NCBI GenBank assembly: GCA_000785145.2
Contig: JSZA02000023.1
Coordinates: 1 to 64,000 of the forward strand
Direction: 5' to 3'
Length of the DNA stretch: 64,000 nucleotides
From: Candidatus Thiomargarita nelsonii
GTDB taxonomy: Bacteria; Pseudomonadota; Gammaproteobacteria; Beggiatoales; Beggiatoaceae
The notes under the pieces were generated by a model. That model saw only the letters and a list, made by a program, of their open reading frames with translations. It did not search any database and was not told the origin of the DNA. This document shows positions 54,744 to 63,513 of this stretch, piece after piece. The translations under genes were made by a program, and so were the position numbers. The first letter of the stretch is position 1, and every line of letters begins with the position of its first letter.

Positions 54744-56036
54744 ATGAGAATTAATTCTCTTGAAGTGCAAAATTTTAGATGTTTTGAACACAAAAAATTG
54801 AATTTTTCACCTCAATTTAATGTACTGATTGGCAATAATGGTCGTGGTAAAACGGCTATCTTAGATGCTTTGGCGGTGGGTATGGGATCGCTGTTGCTCG
54901 GTTTTGATGGTATTGGAACTCGTTCCATCAGAGAGGAAGAGGTACGCCATGTTTACCGCCAATCGGGTCAAATTACTGAACTTATTCCACAACATCCTGC
55001 TATTGTGCATTGTGTTGGAAATATTAATGATTCAAACAGCATAAGCTGGGAACGTCGTTTAAACAAAACACATGGCAAAACAACACGCCAAGATGCAAAA
55101 AATATAATTCAATATGGTGAACAATTACAGAAAAAAGTTCGGGATGGTGAGCCAGTTGTACTGCCTTTATTGAGCTACTACAGTACCGCTAGACTTTGGC
55201 TTCAGAAAAAAGATAAAGTCGAACTGGTTAAACCAGGGTCTCCTACTTCGGGATATGTGGATTGTCTGGAAACGGCTTCAAATGAAAAAATGCTGATGGG
55301 TTGGATAAAAACCATGGAAATTGAAGCCTTACAGCGACAAGCACTTCTCCAAGTGTTAGAAGGCTTACGGGACTCAGTAAAGAATTGCTTAGAAGGATGT
55401 GAATCGGTTTATTTTAGTGTTCAATTGGATGGGCTTATAGCGACATTTGCTAATGGGCAGACGCTTCCTGCTTATATGTTGAGCGATGGTCAGCGGACTA
55501 TATTGACAATGGTAGCCGATATTGCTTATCGGGCGGCAGTCTTGAATTCACATTTGGGCGAAAAAGCGGTCCTCGAAACGCCGGGCATCGTGCTCATTGA
55601 TGAAATTGATTTACATCTACATCCCGAATGGCAACGAACAATAGTAGAACAATTAAGAATTAGCTTTCCTAAAATTCAGTTCATTGCCACAACCCATTCT
55701 CCTATCATCATTCAATCTTTAAGACCCGGTGAAGTGATTAACTTGAATAATGAAGACATTGGCGACTATTACAATAAAGGCGTTGAAGACATTCTAGAAT
55801 GGGTCATGGGAGTCGCTAACTCACCACAAAGCGAGCGTCGTTTGAAAATGGTGGAAGTGGCAAGAGAATATTATCGGCTATTAGCTAAAGAGACAGCACC
55901 AGAGGAACTTGGGCGACTAAAAGCACGTTTGGATGAATTAGCCGCACCTTATAGTGATAACATTGCCTATCATGCTTTCCTACAAATGAAACGTGAGGTG
56001 GCAGGATTAGGAGATGATGACAATGCGTCCCGTTGA
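54744..56036 (+). CDS. ptuA: PtuA-like ATPase of a Septu-type system
   Basis: 430 aa AAA ATPase: Walker A IGNNGRGKTAILDALA (about 29-44), signature-like LSDGQRTILTMVADIA, Walker B GIVLIDEIDLHLHPEWQRTI (about 281-300), H-loop FIATTHSPIIIQS. AGGAG precedes the ATG. The next gene encodes an HNH protein and overlaps it, the gene order of Septu. It lies beside a CHAT remnant in a decayed region, consistent with a defence island. Confidence 0.85.
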   Translation: MRINSLEVQNFRCFEHKKLNFSPQFNVLIGNNGRGKTAILDALAVGMGSLLLGFDGIGTRSIREEEVRHVYRQSGQITELIPQHPAIVHCVGNINDSNSISWERRLNKTHGKTTRQDAKNIIQYGEQLQKKVRDGEPVVLPLLSYYSTARLWLQKKDKVELVKPGSPTSGYVDCLETASNEKMLMGWIKTMEIEALQRQALLQVLEGLRDSVKNCLEGCESVYFSVQLDGLIATFANGQTLPAYMLSDGQRTILTMVADIAYRAAVLNSHLGEKAVLETPGIVLIDEIDLHLHPEWQRTIVEQLRISFPKIQFIATTHSPIIIQSLRPGEVINLNNEDIGDYYNKGVEDILEWVMGVANSPQSERRLKMVEVAREYYRLLAKETAPEELGRLKARLDELAAPYSDNIAYHAFLQMKREVAGLGDDDNASR

Positions 56037-56700
56037 ACGTGGTGATCAACCAACTGATGAAAGTGGAAAACCAATCCGTTTTACAAAATATCAACAAGCC
56101 AGTCCTTATTTAAAGGAACGATTGGGGAGATATTGTTCATATTGCGAAATGCACCTGCCTGCGGGGCTTCATGTAGAACATATACAACCCAAATCCCATC
56201 ACCCTCAACAGAAATTAGACTGGAATAACTTTTTGTTAGCATGTGTTCATTGTAATAGTGCCAAAGGGGAGACGGATATTATAGCGACAGAATATTACTT
56301 GCCTGATCAAGATAATACTTTTCTGGCTTTTGAGTATACAGCCGATGGCTCAATCATTCCTCATCCAAAACTAACGCGCCAACAACAGCATTTAGCTTTG
56401 AAAAGCTTATAAATTTTTAATTTAAGCCAGAATACTTGTCCTGAAAATGATCCTCGTTTACTTCAGCGTCGAGAGGCTTGGGAGATTGCTAAAGAGGCTT
56501 ATACTGATTTACAAAATGGTGCAACCATTAGAACCGTTAAAAGATTAGCTCAAGCCAAAGGTTTCTGGTCGGTTTGGATAACCGTTTTTCAGGACAGTCC
56601 TGAAATGTTAAAATTGTTTATCCAAGCTTTCCCTGGGACTTGTCAGCAGTGTTTTGACCAATCAGGTAAACCTGTGGAGCGTCCGGGCGGGGCATTATAA
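56023..56700 (+). pseudogene. ptuB: PtuB-like HNH nuclease gene with an in-frame stop
   Basis: Start at 56023 (MRPVERGDQPTDESGKPIRF), 9 nt after AGGAG and overlapping ptuA by 14 nt. The HNH domain is complete: YCSYCEMHLPAGLHVEHIQP, then LLACVHCNSAKGE. TAA at 56410-56412 ends it after ALKSL, yet the same frame runs on to 56700 (NLSQNTCPENDPRLLQRREA ... VERPGGAL). The downstream part matches a normal PtuB C-terminus, so the gene was 225 codons and carries a nonsense or small insertion. A truncated HNH protein could still be made. Confidence 0.75.
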
Positions 56701-56909
56701 ATCTGTTATCAGCTCATGGGGTTTAACAGGAAATAATATGAAAAACATTTTCGTTGTTGGTCATATCGACAATGAAATGATTCTGGCTAAGGGACTCCGG
56801 TTTCCTACGGCTGACTAAGTCCCAAATAATAATATACCAAGGGCAACCACAAGGGATTGCCCCTACCTTCAATGCGAATATGTAGAGGCATACCTTATCG
56901 GGTTGCCCC
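56701..56909. other. intergenic remnants
   Basis: A 26-codon frame at 56738-56818 (MKNIFVVGHIDNEMILAKGL) with GGA upstream looks like the cut beginning of a gene. 56838-56913 is a decayed inner core of the MITE family (GGGCAACCACAAGGGATTGC). Confidence 0.45.
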
Positions 56910-57425
56910 TTATGTAATTCTACGCAACACTTCTTGCCCTTTCACATGATGTTTAATCACGCCAAGCAGATGCAATCCAATAACACCCAAAAAAGCATAA
57001 GCGGCATACTCATGGACTAACCCGCTGATTTCTTCCCATTCTGCACTTTTAGTAAACAAATCCGGCAGCGGTAATCCGTAGAATTGAACGGAATAACCAT
57101 GCATGTTTGAAAGCATATAGCCGGTTATTGGCACAATAACCATAAATAAGTAGAGCAAATGAATGGCGATTGTCGCAATGCGATGTTCCTGTGGCTTAAT
57201 GTCAGGCGAGGGCGCCGGTGCCGGTTTTATCCAACGCAGTGCCAGCCTAATCAAAACTAATATAAATAATAAAACGCCGGTTGATTTATGGAAATTATAA
57301 AGTGCCCAAGGCTCTGATTCTTTAAACTCGACCATCACTACGCCGAGTACAAACATTATCGCAAACAGAATAAACATTATCCAGTGGATAACGCGAATAG
57401 ATGCATGGTATTTTTCAATGGTCAT
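56910..57425 (-). CDS. cytochrome b561 family membrane protein
   Basis: 171 aa, four membrane helices. Histidines in RVIHWIMFI, LYNFHKSTGVLLF and IGLHLLGVIKHH are in positions of the two heme b ligands. Transfers electrons from quinol or a flavoprotein. The start overlaps the azoreductase stop by one base (TAATG), implying an operon. Confidence 0.88.
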   Translation of the reverse strand: MTIEKYHASIRVIHWIMFILFAIMFVLGVVMVEFKESEPWALYNFHKSTGVLLFILVLIRLALRWIKPAPAPSPDIKPQEHRIATIAIHLLYLFMVIVPITGYMLSNMHGYSVQFYGLPLPDLFTKSAEWEEISGLVHEYAAYAFLGVIGLHLLGVIKHHVKGQEVLRRIT

Positions 57426-58036
57426 TAGTTATCCTCTAGCAGCAGTTTGTCAATTTTTTCCATCGCCGCCTTTTTGCTGCGCTCGAAAGCGGCTTCGTCA
57501 CTGTCCGTGCCTTCCAAGGGAAAGAATTCTACCTCGCTAATGCCCAAAAAGCCCAGCAAAGTCTTCAGATAGGGTTCGAGGAAGTTTAAGGGAATCATAG
57601 CCTCGTCCGAGAAGACGGCACCGCAGGCGGTGATGATATAGGCTTTTTTGCCAGTCACAAGCCCTTCATAACCTTTGTCGGGATCAAAATTAAAGGTGTA
57701 GCCAATACGCACGATATGGTCGATCCAAGCCTTTAGGGCAGACGGCACCGAAAAATTGTACATAGGTGTACTAATCAATAAAACATCAGCCAACATCAAT
57801 TCCTTGACGAGTTGATCGGATAATGCGGTGGCTGCTTTCATCGCCGGTTGCTCGCTGTAAAATCCAGCAATGGTTTCGTCCGTGAGATGCGGTAGGGGAT
57901 TTTTGATAATATCCCTTAAAATGATCTCATCGTTCGGGTTGTTCGCTAACCATTTTTTCTGGAAATAATCGGCCATTTGCCGCGAATGTGAATGCTTAAT
58001 GCGAGAACTGGCATCAATTCTTAATAACTTTGTCAT
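57425..58036 (-). CDS. azoR: FMN-dependent NADH azoreductase/quinone reductase
   Basis: 203 aa flavodoxin-fold protein: LLRIDASSRIKHSHSRQMAD, DVLLISTPMYNFSVPSALKA, WIDHIVRIGYTFNFDP, KKAYIITACGAV. Matches AzoR. A divergent, decayed LysR gene lies upstream, probably its former regulator. A good promoter-like pair (TTGACA at 58110, CATAAT at about 58131) points toward that gene. Confidence 0.92.
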   Translation of the reverse strand: MTKLLRIDASSRIKHSHSRQMADYFQKKWLANNPNDEIILRDIIKNPLPHLTDETIAGFYSEQPAMKAATALSDQLVKELMLADVLLISTPMYNFSVPSALKAWIDHIVRIGYTFNFDPDKGYEGLVTGKKAYIITACGAVFSDEAMIPLNFLEPYLKTLLGFLGISEVEFFPLEGTDSDEAAFERSKKAAMEKIDKLLLEDN

Positions 58037-58144
58037 ATTTTGTTAGCTTGAATGTTGTCTTGATTTGGGAGGGCAAAGTATAACAAAGTCTTTATTTTAT
58101 GAAAAGATATTGACAGGCAAAACATTATTGCATAATCTGCACGA

Positions 58145-58451
58145 ATGGATATTTCAAATTTGCGTATTTTGATAGAAGTCATGCGGCGCGGCAGCTTTAC
58201 AGCGGTTGCTCGCGATCATGGCGTGGCACCGTCATCAATTTCACGCGCCATTGCTACCTCACTGGATTGTCTGGCGTGAATTGGAGGATGAGCGTTTGGT
58301 GAATATTTTCCCTGATTATGAGGTGACAGCAACGGATTTTGACTGTGCCGCTTGGATGTTATATCCTTCACGCAGCTATTTGCCACTCAAGGTACGTGTT
58401 TTCGTGAACTTTGTTAAGGAGAAATTTAGGCAAGGTATGCCATGTGCCTAA
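58145..58451 (+). pseudogene. LysR-family regulator with large internal deletion
   Basis: N-terminal HTH MDISNLRILIEVMRRGSFTA, VARDHGVAPSSISRAIA is followed by a frameshift, and only the far C-terminus remains (VWRELEDERLVNIFPDYEVT to LKVRVFVNFVKEKF). Roughly 200 residues of the effector domain are missing. Confidence 0.85.
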
Positions 58452-58457
58452 AAAAAA

Positions 58458-58555
58458 TAAGGTTTCGGGAAATCCGCGGAGCGAAATTCCCGAAACAACC
58501 GGCAATTTACTTCGTTTCGGGAAATCCGCGTAGCTCCATTCCCGAAACAAGCGGC
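58458..58555. repeat. TTTCGGGAAATCCGCG inverted repeat pair
   Basis: Two units of TTTCGGGAAATCCGCG...ATTCCCGAAAC in tandem, separated by a TTACTTCG micro-element. Sits between the LysR and LysE remnants. Confidence 0.75.
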
Positions 58556-58583
58556 AGAGTACAAATTTAGTTAAATTATTAAA

Positions 58584-58817
58584 ATGACATTTATCTCTAT
58601 TGCTACATTATTTGCAACAATGGTTGTTCTCGCTGCTATCCCCAGTACGAGTGTATTTGCTGTGGTATCAAGATCAATGGCATCTGGATTTATTCATGGT
58701 TTTGCCACAGCCACTGGAATAGTTGTTGGCGATATAACATTTATATTAGTAGCTATTTATGGCTTATCTCTTACTTTAAAACGCCAAAACCACAAAATCT
58801 GGCCTGGTTATGTCTAA
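58584..58817 (+). pseudogene. LysE/RhtB transporter N-terminal fragment
   Basis: About 67 residues match a LysE-type exporter start (LAAIPSTSVFAVVSRSMASG, FIHGFATATGIVVGDITFIL) with two helices; it ends within a few codons after LSLTLKRQNHKIW. Full-length members have about 205 aa. Confidence 0.8.
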
Positions 58818-59444
58818 GGGGTAAGCTCCCTTGGGTGATAAAACATCTATCACCTTTTATATATCGTAGGGGCAATCCCTTGTGGTTGCCCGCCCCTACA
58901 CAGATTTTGAAAATAATCTTATGTATAATTATAATCGATGGTTTTATCAGTCGGCTCATGACATACTGAACCGCATTCTAACTGCCTTCTTGAACTTCCA
59001 TAAGTTACAAGCGTAGAATACTACAAATAATTATTGTCTGTCAAGAGGTTTTTTGATTGGTTTTCATTTTGTGGTGTAGGGGGTGTTTAATGCTAGCTTT
59101 TATACTAGACATTAAAAAACCTATTTTGTAGTTTTGGTTATTTTAGTGGTTTTTGTGTATAAACTCAACTGTAGGTGCTGCAAAACTGGTTTATGCTTAT
59201 CTGGCGGATAGGGCTAAATTGCTTTTTAAAAACTTTAGTGCCACTTTGAATTTTAGCGGTGAAAGCTTAACAAAGCCGCGCCGCTTCACTCTGTATTTTT
59301 GCATTTTATTTTTTTGTTGCCAATACGCTTTCAAACCTTCTTCACCTTTTTTGATAGCCCAGTTTTTTAGGTGTTCCCTGATGTAGTCAAAAAAATGGAC
59401 TGCAAAATAACTTTATGAACCTATTAACATAATTAATAACATTT
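58818..59444. other. intergenic region with a decayed coding remnant
   Basis: 58862-58905 is an inner MITE core (GTAGGGGCAATCCCTTGTGG). On the minus strand, 59197-59411 is open without a start (FFDYIREHLKNWAIKKGEEG, then RVKRRGFVKLSPLKFKVALK), a basic protein remnant of unknown family. Confidence 0.45.
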
Positions 59445-60821
59445 ATGTCTACAGAAAATAAATCGACACATATATCTACTGAAGAATTGGCCACTTGTAC
59501 TAAAGTACTACAAGCAATTGTTGATGATCCTGCTCTATTTCCCGAAGAAATGCCAACCTTAGTGCCCTTAATGGCCAAAATATACAAAGCAGCGCGTAAA
59601 AAACTTCGACAAAAAGAAAGATTAAATCGGAAAAATAAAATGCGTGTCATGCAAGAGTCGACTTTACGTTGTCAAGCTGAACCACTAGATGAAATGAATC
59701 TAGCCAGCTACAAACCAGTCATTGCTGAAACAACTCAACGATCACCCAAAGTACTGAGCTGTTATGTTTGCAAAGCTCAATATCAAGATTTGCACTTTTT
59801 TTATCATAGTTTGTGCCCAGCTTGTGCAACAGATAACTACATGAGACGAGAACAACGTATTGACTTGACTGGGCGAACCGCATTAGTGACGGGCGGAAGA
59901 GTTAAATTAGGCTATGCCATTGCGTTAAAATTGTTACGCGATGGAGCCCGTGTGATTGTGGTAACACGATTCCCGCGTGATGCTGCTCAACGTTACACAC
60001 AAGAAAGCGATTTTGAAGATTGGGCACACAATCTCAAAATTTATGGTCTTGACTTAAAAAATATCCCATTAGTAGAAAACTTTATTCATCATTTACTTGA
60101 TACAGAAGACTATTTGGATATTATTATTAATAATGCCGCACAAACGATTAAAAGACCCGATGATTTTTATGCCCACTTATTGCCAATGGAAAATGCAACA
60201 GTGCCTGAGAAAATCAAAACCTTGTTGGCTGATGATTCGGCAGTAAGGAAAACGAGTGAAATATTATCTCCTATTCCAACCAATACACATTTTCCGACCG
60301 GAAAATATGATCTCTATGGAGAACAAATTGATTTACGGAAACACAACAGTTGGACAAGTAAACTAGAAGAGATAGGCACTATTGAGCTTTTAGAAGTACA
60401 ACTGATTAATGCGGTTGCCCCTTTTCTGTTGAATAGTCGTCTAAAACCCCTATTGCTCAAATCGCCCCATCCAAATCGTTTTATTGTGAATGTCTCATCA
60501 GCAGAAGGGCAATTTAGTTATAAACGTAAATCAGCAACGCATCCTCATACCAATATGGCAAAAGCCGCTTTAAATATGATGACACGCACTTCAGCGAAAG
60601 ATTATGCAAAAGACAATATTTTTATGAACAGTGTTGATCCTGGTTGGTTTACACAAGAAAGTCCTTATCCTACAAAAACAAAATTACGTCAACAAGGCGC
60701 TGTGCCCCCATTGGATATTATTGACGGTGCTGCAAGACTATATGATCCGATTATTCAAGGTCTCAAAGGAAATCCATGCTATGGACAATTGCTTAAAGAT
60801 TATTGTCCAAAAGAATGGTAA
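59445..60821 (+). CDS. zinc-finger-bearing SDR-like oxidoreductase lacking the catalytic tyrosine
   Basis: 458 aa. The N-terminal 100 residues are helical; a CxxC...CxxC pair follows (SCYVCKAQYQD, SLCPACATDN, about 105-130). A Rossmann domain starts at about 140 with ALVTGGRVKLGYAIALKLLR, then IIINNAAQTIKRP and FIVNVSSAEGQF. Where classical SDRs have YxxxK, this one reads TNMAKAAL, so the tyrosine is absent and chemistry may differ or be lost. No gene symbol known. It may belong with the following GNAT, FAD and PhyH genes. Confidence 0.8.
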   Translation: MSTENKSTHISTEELATCTKVLQAIVDDPALFPEEMPTLVPLMAKIYKAARKKLRQKERLNRKNKMRVMQESTLRCQAEPLDEMNLASYKPVIAETTQRSPKVLSCYVCKAQYQDLHFFYHSLCPACATDNYMRREQRIDLTGRTALVTGGRVKLGYAIALKLLRDGARVIVVTRFPRDAAQRYTQESDFEDWAHNLKIYGLDLKNIPLVENFIHHLLDTEDYLDIIINNAAQTIKRPDDFYAHLLPMENATVPEKIKTLLADDSAVRKTSEILSPIPTNTHFPTGKYDLYGEQIDLRKHNSWTSKLEEIGTIELLEVQLINAVAPFLLNSRLKPLLLKSPHPNRFIVNVSSAEGQFSYKRKSATHPHTNMAKAALNMMTRTSAKDYAKDNIFMNSVDPGWFTQESPYPTKTKLRQQGAVPPLDIIDGAARLYDPIIQGLKGNPCYGQLLKDYCPKEW

Positions 60822-61538
60822 GTACTGTCGGATATGTAAGGAGAGTCCCTACAATAGATTCTCCAAAATATCTGGCACAATCTTTTTGGCACCAAAACGT
60901 GTTCCATACAACCCAGGATAAATAGGAAATTGCCCAATGGTTAAGGGTCGCATAGCATTTGGGAAATGCCTGTGAAGGAATCACACGTAATGTGTGAGGA
61001 TCCACAAAAATTCCGCCACTGCAATAAACCTGATGGTCAGCAATCTGTTTGACCACACCACGTTCCTTATGGGGAGAATAATTAATCTCTGTGTTTTGAG
61101 ATCGAAAGGGGATTTGTGCAGATTGAATCACTCCTTTGTTTAACAGATTTTTTAATAATAAAGAAGTTGAATGTTCAAGAGAGAGCTTTTGTCCAGTACA
61201 GTCAATAAAATAAGGTGCTGTCAGAGAAACCCCATCGCCCTTGATCCTGAATCGTTCCGGTGTTGCGAGAGGTGAAACAGTGGGATGCTCTCCTAAGGCT
61301 TTTATCTGCAAAACACCGGCATCCATTAATGCCAAAATCCGCTGAGCCAGTACGATATTGATGGCTTCTACAAAACCAAACACTGTCCAAATCGGGACTG
61401 TTTATCAATAATAATGATTTTTAAATGGGTATTTTTGAGTTGGCGGCTGGTGTGGTCTTCCTCTAATAACACCGCAAACTGATTCATTAAAGCGATGGCA
61501 GAAGGTCCTCCTCCTACAATGACAATATTTTTTTGCAT
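60793..61538 (-). pseudogene. FAD/NAD(P)-binding protein, internally deleted
   Basis: The N-terminus (MQKNIVIVGGGPSAIALMNQ, then HLKIIIIDKQSRFG) ends in a stop near 61375. The C-terminal part (FVEAINIVLAQRILALMDAG to the end at 60793) lies in another frame. The middle, including most of the substrate domain, is missing. Such proteins begin with GGGPSAIAL and run to 450 aa or more. Its last 29 bp overlap the SDR gene end. Confidence 0.7.
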
Positions 61539-61981
61539 CGTTGCACTCCGAATCGTTGAGCCATTTTGTTTTTTCCTTCAACTGGGGGTTCAAGCACCCA
61601 GCATCTTTTGTTGTTTGTAAAACCAATATGCTCGTAATATGAATTGGCTGCCGGTGCAGCAACCAATATCAAACGGCATTTTGGACCCAATTGTTCTTGA
61701 GTAATGATTTGTAGTTTTTTTCCAACGCCGATTTTTTGATATTTTTTATGAACGGCAAGATCAGAAAGATAGCAGGCATAGTGAAAGTCTGTCATTGAAC
61801 GGGCAATGCCTATTAGTTTTTCGCCATCCCAAGCTGAAACCATCAAATTGCTGTTTTTGACTACTCCCTCCATGCAGTCCCGATCATCAATAGGGCGGCG
61901 TTCTCCAAGAGTTGATTCTTGCAGCAGTTCAATGAATTGTTCCGCTGATACTGGCGTGTTCACTTTGTATTTGATGCTCAT
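61514..61981 (-). CDS. GNAT-family N-acetyltransferase
   Basis: 155 aa from the ATG at 61981 (MSIKYKVNTPVSAEQFIELL). Motif A: YLSDLAVHKKYQKIGVGKKL; motif B: RLILVAAPAANSYYEHIGFT. ESTLGERRPIDDRDCME precedes, a segment typical of this subfamily and present as a fragment at 28978. Overlaps the FAD pseudogene start by 25 nt, so they were once co-transcribed. Confidence 0.85.
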   Translation of the reverse strand: MSIKYKVNTPVSAEQFIELLQESTLGERRPIDDRDCMEGVVKNSNLMVSAWDGEKLIGIARSMTDFHYACYLSDLAVHKKYQKIGVGKKLQIITQEQLGPKCRLILVAAPAANSYYEHIGFTNNKRCWVLEPPVEGKNKMAQRFGVQRCKKILSL

Positions 61982-62019
61982 GTTATGTGGCGTTTTTTTG
62001 TGTTGACAGCCCAAGCGAG

Positions 62020-62142
62020 TGTAGGGTGCGTCCTACTTCCGAGGCAAAAGTTTTTGCTCCGCAAAAACTTTTGCCTCGGAACCGGTTTGTCAGTGTAGAT
62101 CAATTAGACGTGACCATAAGGTGCGTAGGACGCACCCTACAT
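62020..62142. repeat. GTAGGGTGCG repeat with nested 45-bp hairpin
   Basis: A GTAGGGTGCGTCCTAC unit is interrupted by a perfect 21-bp inverted repeat with a 3-nt loop (62037-62081, arms starting TTCCGAGGCAAAAG). The inverse unit closes at about 62142. Confidence 0.85.
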
Positions 62143-62190
62143 TCAATCTTGTAACTTAGTGCTAATTCATCACCTGGCATTCCACGAATC

Positions 62191-62296
62191 AATGCCACCT
62201 TCGTTAAGGGCAACCATAAAGGATTGCCCCTACATCAAATGCGGTCCTCTGTAGGGGCAATCCCTTGTGGTTGCCCTTAACGAAGGTGGCATTGGC
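62191..62296. mobile_element. MITE-like copy, CACCTTCGTTAAGG variant
   Basis: 106 bp with perfect ends AATGCCACCTTCGTTAAGGG and its inverse, inner GCAACCATAAAGGATTGCCC and GGGCAATCCCTTGTGG arms. No clear target duplication. 61982-62739 has no other gene apart from a 32-codon minus frame at 62456-62554. Confidence 0.8.
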
Positions 62297-62368
62297 CGCC
62301 GAGCTAGACAAGCCATTACCAGAAATGGTGCCTATATCCTTAGCAGCAGAGTGAAATTTAAAGTAATG

Positions 62369-62403
62369 AGAAATCCGATTTTTTTAAAAAATCGGATTTC
62401 TTT
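62369..62403. terminator. hairpin terminator
   Basis: GAAATCCGATTTTTTT pairs with AAAAAATCGGATTTC and is followed by T residues. A variant of the terminator family at 1872. Confidence 0.65.
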
Positions 62404-62739
62404 AACCATCAGCATTCTTTTATCAGCGGGTTTGGTAATAATGGAATAATAGAAGCTATTTTATCTCTAAATGTGAAAGGTGCCAAAGATATTCTTCACA
62501 GGCTGCCCGATACAAACTAAATAAATCCGGATCGTTTAAGATAGCCTCAAACATCACGCAGCCTCATTCAATTTTTCTATGATTTCAAGCTTGCTATTAA
62601 AAATTTTTTTCTGCGGTGCATAAAACCTCTGGCTCTTCTATGAAAATCATAGAAGGGGATTTATATTTATTAATTTAAATGATATTATCCAATTATTACG
62701 GTTTGCTTGTCTATTTAAAAACTATTATAAGACTATAAT

Positions 62740-63513
62740 ATGCAATTAACTCATCAACAAATTCAATTTTTCCATAAAGAAAGTTATATAGCCGTTGGTC
62801 CATTAGTAGATGAGTCAAAAACACAACAATTAAAAAACACTTTTTCTCAGTTACAAAGACAATGGGCACAAGAACAGGGAGAGTCGCTTGAAGATTATTG
62901 TCGGGTACTCAGTCAGTGGACTAACCTGTGGAAACAACACCTATTATTTGAGGCTCAAATTCATCATGCTAACATCACCGCTATTGCTCGCCAATTGTTA
63001 GGGGTATCAGAAATTCAGTTGTTTCACGATCATCTGATTTCCAAACCACCAGTGCATTCAAAAGCAGTGCCCTGGCATCAAGACTATGCCTTTTGGCCAG
63101 TTGATAAACCAAGGGCACTTTCTGCATGGTTAGCCTTGGATGATGTGACTGAGAAATCTGGATGCCTAGAATTTTTGCCAGGTGCTCATCTTGATGGTGA
63201 ACAAGCACCTCAAGATTTTCTCGGTTCAGATAAGGATTGGGGAGAACGTCAAACTGAAGTCCGTAAAGTGCCGGTACCAGCAGGTTGGGTCATTTTTCAC
63301 AATTGCTTGTCTTGGCATATGACTGCCCCAAACCAAACTCATCAAGAACGATGCGCTTTTATTTGTATTTATATGGATGCCAATTGTCATTGGAAACCCA
63401 ATCACTCAGAGTGGCATCCGACGAATGATCAGGTGAGTGTTGCGCCTGGTGAATGCTTTAATATGGATGAATTTCCATTAATTCAATCTGAGGGTATTGG
63501 TTATGAGCTTTAA
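62740..63513 (+). CDS. phytanoyl-CoA dioxygenase (PhyH)-family Fe(II)/2-oxoglutarate oxygenase
   Basis: 257 aa. The metal triad is visible: HQD in VPWHQDYAFWP and histidine in LSWHMTAPNQT, followed by the 2-oxoglutarate arginine in QERCAF. LSAWLALDDVTEKSGCLEFL is the signature PhyH strand. Substrate unknown; such enzymes hydroxylate small metabolites in many biosynthetic clusters. Overlaps the next gene by 11 nt, so it is the first gene of an operon running off the window. Confidence 0.9.
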   Translation: MQLTHQQIQFFHKESYIAVGPLVDESKTQQLKNTFSQLQRQWAQEQGESLEDYCRVLSQWTNLWKQHLLFEAQIHHANITAIARQLLGVSEIQLFHDHLISKPPVHSKAVPWHQDYAFWPVDKPRALSAWLALDDVTEKSGCLEFLPGAHLDGEQAPQDFLGSDKDWGERQTEVRKVPVPAGWVIFHNCLSWHMTAPNQTHQERCAFICIYMDANCHWKPNHSEWHPTNDQVSVAPGECFNMDEFPLIQSEGIGYEL

